Shown here: positions 16,688 to 19,104 of the stretch, one piece after another | Layout: every line of letters begins with the position of its first letter | Position numbering within the stretch: position 1 is the first letter of the stretch | Assembly: GCA_003174035.1 (NCBI GenBank) | Contig: PRDV01000092.1 | Location: forward strand, 1 to 19,104 | Direction: 5' to 3' | Length of the DNA: 19,104 nucleotides | DNA from: Candidatus Babelota bacterium | Lineage (GTDB): Bacteria; Babelota; Babeliae; Babelales; Babelaceae | Position numbers and translations under genes: made by a program | The notes under the pieces: model-generated | Seen by the model: only the letters and a program-made list of their open reading frames with translations | Told to the model about the DNA's origin: nothing | Database searches by the model: none

Positions 16688-16786
16688 ATGAAAAAAAAGA
16701 AACTCACAAGCACGGTTCTTCAGGAAATTAAGGAAGCCTTGGGCTTAGAAGCAGGCGATTCGGTTGTTGTGCGCGCAATGATGTAA
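16688..16786 (+). CDS. 32-aa AbrB/MazE-like mini-ORF
   Basis: The predicted peptide ends STVLQEIKEALGLEAGDSVVVRAMM (given here as STVLQEIKEALGL then EAGDSVVVRAMM). This resembles the core 'P.EIR.ALGL.PGD.V.V' of SpoVT-AbrB swapped-hairpin DNA-binding domains, as found in MazE-type antitoxins. A very strong AGGAGGT (16677-16683) sits four bases upstream. Full AbrB-type proteins are 45-90 aa, so this one is either a minimal half or truncated. No toxin follows; a repeat and ATPase no. 2 come next. It could regulate the ATPase through the palindromic repeat, which is speculation. Confidence 0.55.
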   Translation: MKKKKLTSTVLQEIKEALGLEAGDSVVVRAMM

Positions 16787-16801
16787 ACTCTTCTAGTTTG
16801 T

Positions 16802-16870
16802 ACCAAACGTAAAGTGGACTTTACATTTAGATTAACTATATGTTAAACTCACTTTGCATTTGGTTTAGGA
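16802..16870 (+). repeat. structured repeat, copy 1, upstream of ATPase no. 2
   Basis: This 69-bp unit is repeated at 18122-18190 (about 61 of 69 identical by hand alignment). It contains a near-palindrome, CGTAAAGT-GG-ACTTTACATTT, and a third arm ACTTTGCATTT near its right end. The outer ends ACCAAA...TTTGGT are inverted. The ribosome site TTAGGAG of ATPase no. 2 lies at its right edge, so the repeat covers the gene's leader. Confidence 0.88.
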
Positions 16871-16878
16871 GTTTGAAC

Positions 16879-18051
16879 ATGATCATAGCTCGTCCCTATT
16901 GGCAAAATCTCATAGAACAGGCTTGGCAGGAAAAAACAGTTATCTGGCTTATGGGCGTAAGACGAGTTGGCAAAACAAGCCTATGCAGAAGCTTGCCTGA
17001 CATCGTGTATCTTGATTGCGAACTTCCTCGAATCCGCCAAGAAATGGACGATCCAGAAGCATTTTTAACACGCTACAGAGGGAAACGCATCGTACTTGAT
17101 GAAATTCATCACCTTGAAAATCCATCTCAGCTTTTGAAAATAGCTGCTGACTATTACCCTGATGTTAAAATCATTGCAACAGGCTCTTCAACTTTAGGAG
17201 CAAGCGCTAAATTTAAAGATACCTTAACTGGGCGTAAACGGGAGATATGGCTCACCCCCATGCTCCTTGAAGAAGGAAAGCTCTTTGGTAATGATGATAT
17301 TTATCACCGATTGCTCTTTGGAGGCTTTCCAAGCCTCTTTTCAAAACAAACTCTCCCTGAAGAGGATTACAAGGAATGGATCACGGCATATTATGCAAAG
17401 GACATCCAGGATATGTTCCGCGTTGGAATGCGCCAACCTTTTATGAAATTTGCCTCCCTCCTATTGGCGCAAAGCGGTAGCATGTATGAAGCTAGTCGTT
17501 TTGCTACTGCAGCAGAAACAAGTAGGCAAACCATTGGGAATTATCTTGCAATATTAGAAGAAACATTTGTTGTTCATGTTATCAGGCCATTCTCAACTCA
17601 TAAATCCTCGGAAATTGTGAAAGCCCCAAAAGTATATGGCTTCGATACGGGGTTTGTATCCTATTCAAAAGGGTGGAAAGAATTAAGAAAGGCTGATATG
17701 GGAATTTTATGGGAGCAGTGTGTATTAAACGAACTTCATGCAAAATTACAAAGCCAGGCAGTTCACTATTGGCGTGATAAGAAAGGAAATGAGGTAGATT
17801 TTGTAATTCACACAAAAGGCAATAATTCTGTGATAGCTATTGAATGCAAATTTAGTACTTTGCAAGCAGAACGTGGCTCTTATGCCTTCAATGAGATCGG
17901 CTCAAAAATCCACGTATTCCGTAAGCTATATAAGGAGGGCGCGAATTTTGTGGTATCAAACACCGTGACAAATTCATTTGTTCGAACTTATGAAGGACTT
18001 AGCATAACCTTCACCAATCCTCAAGAGCTCATTAAGCTCATCACACCATAA
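16879..18051 (+). CDS. AAA+ family ATPase with C-terminal DUF4143 domain (no. 2)
   Basis: This 390-aa protein has Walker A GVRRVGKT (26-33), Walker B RIVLDEIHH (Asp74-Glu75) and sensor IIATGSST. The C-terminal domain contains NEVDFVI (Asp307) and AIECK (Glu322, Lys324), again the D...ExK pattern reminiscent of PD-(D/E)XK nucleases. I use the ATG at 16879 because TTAGGAG lies seven bases before it. An in-frame ATG at 16840 lies inside the repeat without a ribosome site. The gene is bracketed by the 69-bp direct repeats at 16802-16870 and 18122-18190, which is the arrangement of a small mobile unit or of an autoregulated gene. Biochemical role unknown. Confidence 0.92.
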   Translation: MIIARPYWQNLIEQAWQEKTVIWLMGVRRVGKTSLCRSLPDIVYLDCELPRIRQEMDDPEAFLTRYRGKRIVLDEIHHLENPSQLLKIAADYYPDVKIIATGSSTLGASAKFKDTLTGRKREIWLTPMLLEEGKLFGNDDIYHRLLFGGFPSLFSKQTLPEEDYKEWITAYYAKDIQDMFRVGMRQPFMKFASLLLAQSGSMYEASRFATAAETSRQTIGNYLAILEETFVVHVIRPFSTHKSSEIVKAPKVYGFDTGFVSYSKGWKELRKADMGILWEQCVLNELHAKLQSQAVHYWRDKKGNEVDFVIHTKGNNSVIAIECKFSTLQAERGSYAFNEIGSKIHVFRKLYKEGANFVVSNTVTNSFVRTYEGLSITFTNPQELIKLITP

Positions 18052-18121
18052 CCGTCGTTCAAATTAGACTGCAAAATCTAAGATCGGTTCAATCTAAAGT
18101 AACGCTTGCTCAATTTTTTTC

Positions 18122-18190
18122 ACCAAATGTAAAGTGGACTTTACATTTAGCTCAACTATTTGTTAAAACCACTTTACATTTGGTATAGGA
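18122..18190 (+). repeat. structured repeat, copy 2, downstream of ATPase no. 2
   Basis: This copy has more exact symmetry. ACCAAATGTAAAGTGG (18122-18137) and CCACTTTACATTTGGT (18169-18184) are perfect 16-bp inverted ends. Inside, AAATGTAAAGT-GG-ACTTTACATTT (18125-18148) is a perfect palindrome. There are therefore three copies of one 11-bp arm, in + / - / - order. It ends nine bases before the stop of the convergent protease gene. Confidence 0.9.
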
Positions 18191-18198
18191 TTTTTTAA

Positions 18199-18987
18199 CT
18201 AATTATAGTAATACCTAACTCTTGGTTTAGGCGCACTGCTCCAACGCTCTGGCAATTGAGGCCCTTGATAGATTCCCCGCGAACTTACAGAAAAGCGGTC
18301 TGATAAGTAATGAATGTACCGCATAATCTCCGAATTCTCAGAAATGCGTCGATTTAAGTTATCGAAAATATAAAGCCCCCGACCTGTGCTATTTTGAACA
18401 AGAGAAACAAGAACAGCATGGCCTGTGCCCCCATCTTGCACCGTGCATACAAAGTGCATTACTCGAGTCAATCCAGCCGCAGCATCAAATTGATATTTAA
18501 TACTATCAATAAACGCTTCTTGTTGTCGCTCAAATTCCCGCTGGAACATTCTTTGCTGCTCTGCCTTTGATTCCCTTCCAGTAATTGAAATGCGTGCATG
18601 TAAATCGAACAATGGAATAATTCTGGCATCCTTAAATCCGAGATTGCATACATTCTTCATTCTCAAGTGATTAAGCGCTAAATCATCACTATTACGCGTT
18701 GAAGTGGAACCCTTAGGATTCAATCCTTCGGACCTAGCATATGCGCTGCTTATTCTTGAAAACTGACTATAATCTGCAAATCTATTGGGAACACCACACG
18801 CCCTATCGAGATTGCAGGCATTAAAGAGCGCATTATACGCACAAGAGAAATCATCAAGCTGTGTAGATTTAACGTAGTAAACAGCTCTATCGGCAACACT
18901 TCGCGGAACGGACTCATAAGCAATAAGAAAACATTGTCCGAGATGAGTAGTTAAAAAAACGATTGGTAGTAAGCGAACAAATTGCAT
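18199..18987 (-). CDS. exported protein, candidate papain-order cysteine protease
   Basis: This 262-aa protein has an N-terminal hydrophobic signal (MQFVRLLPIVFLTTHLGQCF). Gln43 lies six residues before Cys49 in QLDDFSCAYNALFNA, the same spacing as the oxyanion Gln and nucleophile Cys of papain-like enzymes. His190 in GTGHAVLVSL and Asp209/Asn210 in LYIFDNLN follow in the papain order Q-C-H-N/D. The middle (residues 135-165) is a charged helix. I cannot place it in a known peptidase family; similar layouts occur in bacterial effectors that cut host proteins or ubiquitin-like tags. GGGAG six bases upstream supports the start, and a TATAAT promoter precedes it. Catalysis is predicted, not shown. 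Confidence 0.6.
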   Translation of the reverse strand: MQFVRLLPIVFLTTHLGQCFLIAYESVPRSVADRAVYYVKSTQLDDFSCAYNALFNACNLDRACGVPNRFADYSQFSRISSAYARSEGLNPKGSTSTRNSDDLALNHLRMKNVCNLGFKDARIIPLFDLHARISITGRESKAEQQRMFQREFERQQEAFIDSIKYQFDAAAGLTRVMHFVCTVQDGGTGHAVLVSLVQNSTGRGLYIFDNLNRRISENSEIMRYIHYLSDRFSVSSRGIYQGPQLPERWSSAPKPRVRYYYN

Positions 18988-19031
18988 AATACACTCCCAT
19001 ACTTTTATGACATTAACTATTTATATAATGA

Positions 19032-19061
19032 ATTATACCACACTCTTTGAGTAAGCACCAA
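19032..19061 (-). promoter_or_regulatory. promoter of the 18987 minus-strand gene
   Basis: On the minus strand, TTGGTG (19056-19061) and a perfect TATAAT (19032-19037) are 18 bp apart, about 45 bp before the ATG. Confidence 0.55.
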
Positions 19062-19104
19062 TGGTTGACTCGGGGAGCTCCCAAAACAGCGTTTCAGATA
19101 AGTT

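Noticed and set aside
16688..18051. Classic toxin-antitoxin pair (AbrB-like mini-ORF plus ATPase)
   Set aside because: The second gene is a DUF4143 ATPase, not a known toxin, and a 69-bp repeat separates the two.
16802..18190. Mini CRISPR array
   Set aside because: There are only two copies 1.3 kb apart with a gene between them and no spacers; the internal arms are inverted.
16802..18190. Standard insertion sequence
   Set aside because: There is no transposase with a DDE, HUH or serine/tyrosine recombinase motif, and no target-site duplication is visible.

Overview
Organism (inference). The window looks like a Gram-negative bacterium with a small, AT-leaning genome that lives with or inside a eukaryote. 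It carries lolD and murJ (Gram-negative envelope genes). It also has several proteins with N-terminal export signals and eukaryote-like folds: a WD40-type propeller, a class IV (HDAC11-like) deacetylase and a papain-order cysteine protease candidate. Two stand-alone DUF4143-type ATPases are present. This mixture fits Candidatus Dependentiae (TM6) or a similar protist-associated lineage, but no marker in the window proves it.

Layout. 1-71 is the 3' part of an initiator tRNA(fMet). 75-2819 is a minus-strand operon lolD > murJ > Ap4A-type Nudix hydrolase, with lolD and murJ overlapping. 3014-6488 is a plus-strand pair, lon and a PfkB-family sugar/nucleoside kinase, 13 bp apart. 6848-9956 holds three exported proteins of unknown role: a WD40-like protein, a small convergent protein and a beta-solenoid-like protein. 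9957-10357 is non-coding, with a strong terminator and a second diverged copy of the same hairpin. 10358-11888 is DUF4143 ATPase no. 1, followed by a perfect AT-rich palindrome and a 35-aa ORF. 11881-13044 (minus) is the exported HDAC11-like enzyme. 13302-16605 is a tight operon atpD > atpC > herA, in which atpC and herA overlap by 8 bp. 16688-18190 is a compact cassette: a 32-aa AbrB-like mini-ORF, then DUF4143 ATPase no. 2 flanked by a 69-bp direct repeat whose copies are themselves built from inverted arms. 18199-18987 (minus) is the exported cysteine protease candidate.

How it fits together. The left third is housekeeping: initiator tRNA, lipid II export, lipoprotein sorting, nucleotide sanitation and protein quality control. 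The F1 beta and epsilon genes appear without the rest of the ATP synthase and are joined to a HerA-type DNA-pumping ATPase. The exported proteins read as a possible host-interaction set. The best candidate for an undescribed system is ATPase no. 2 with its flanking structured repeats. ATPase no. 1 has a comparable palindrome and a small ORF beside it.
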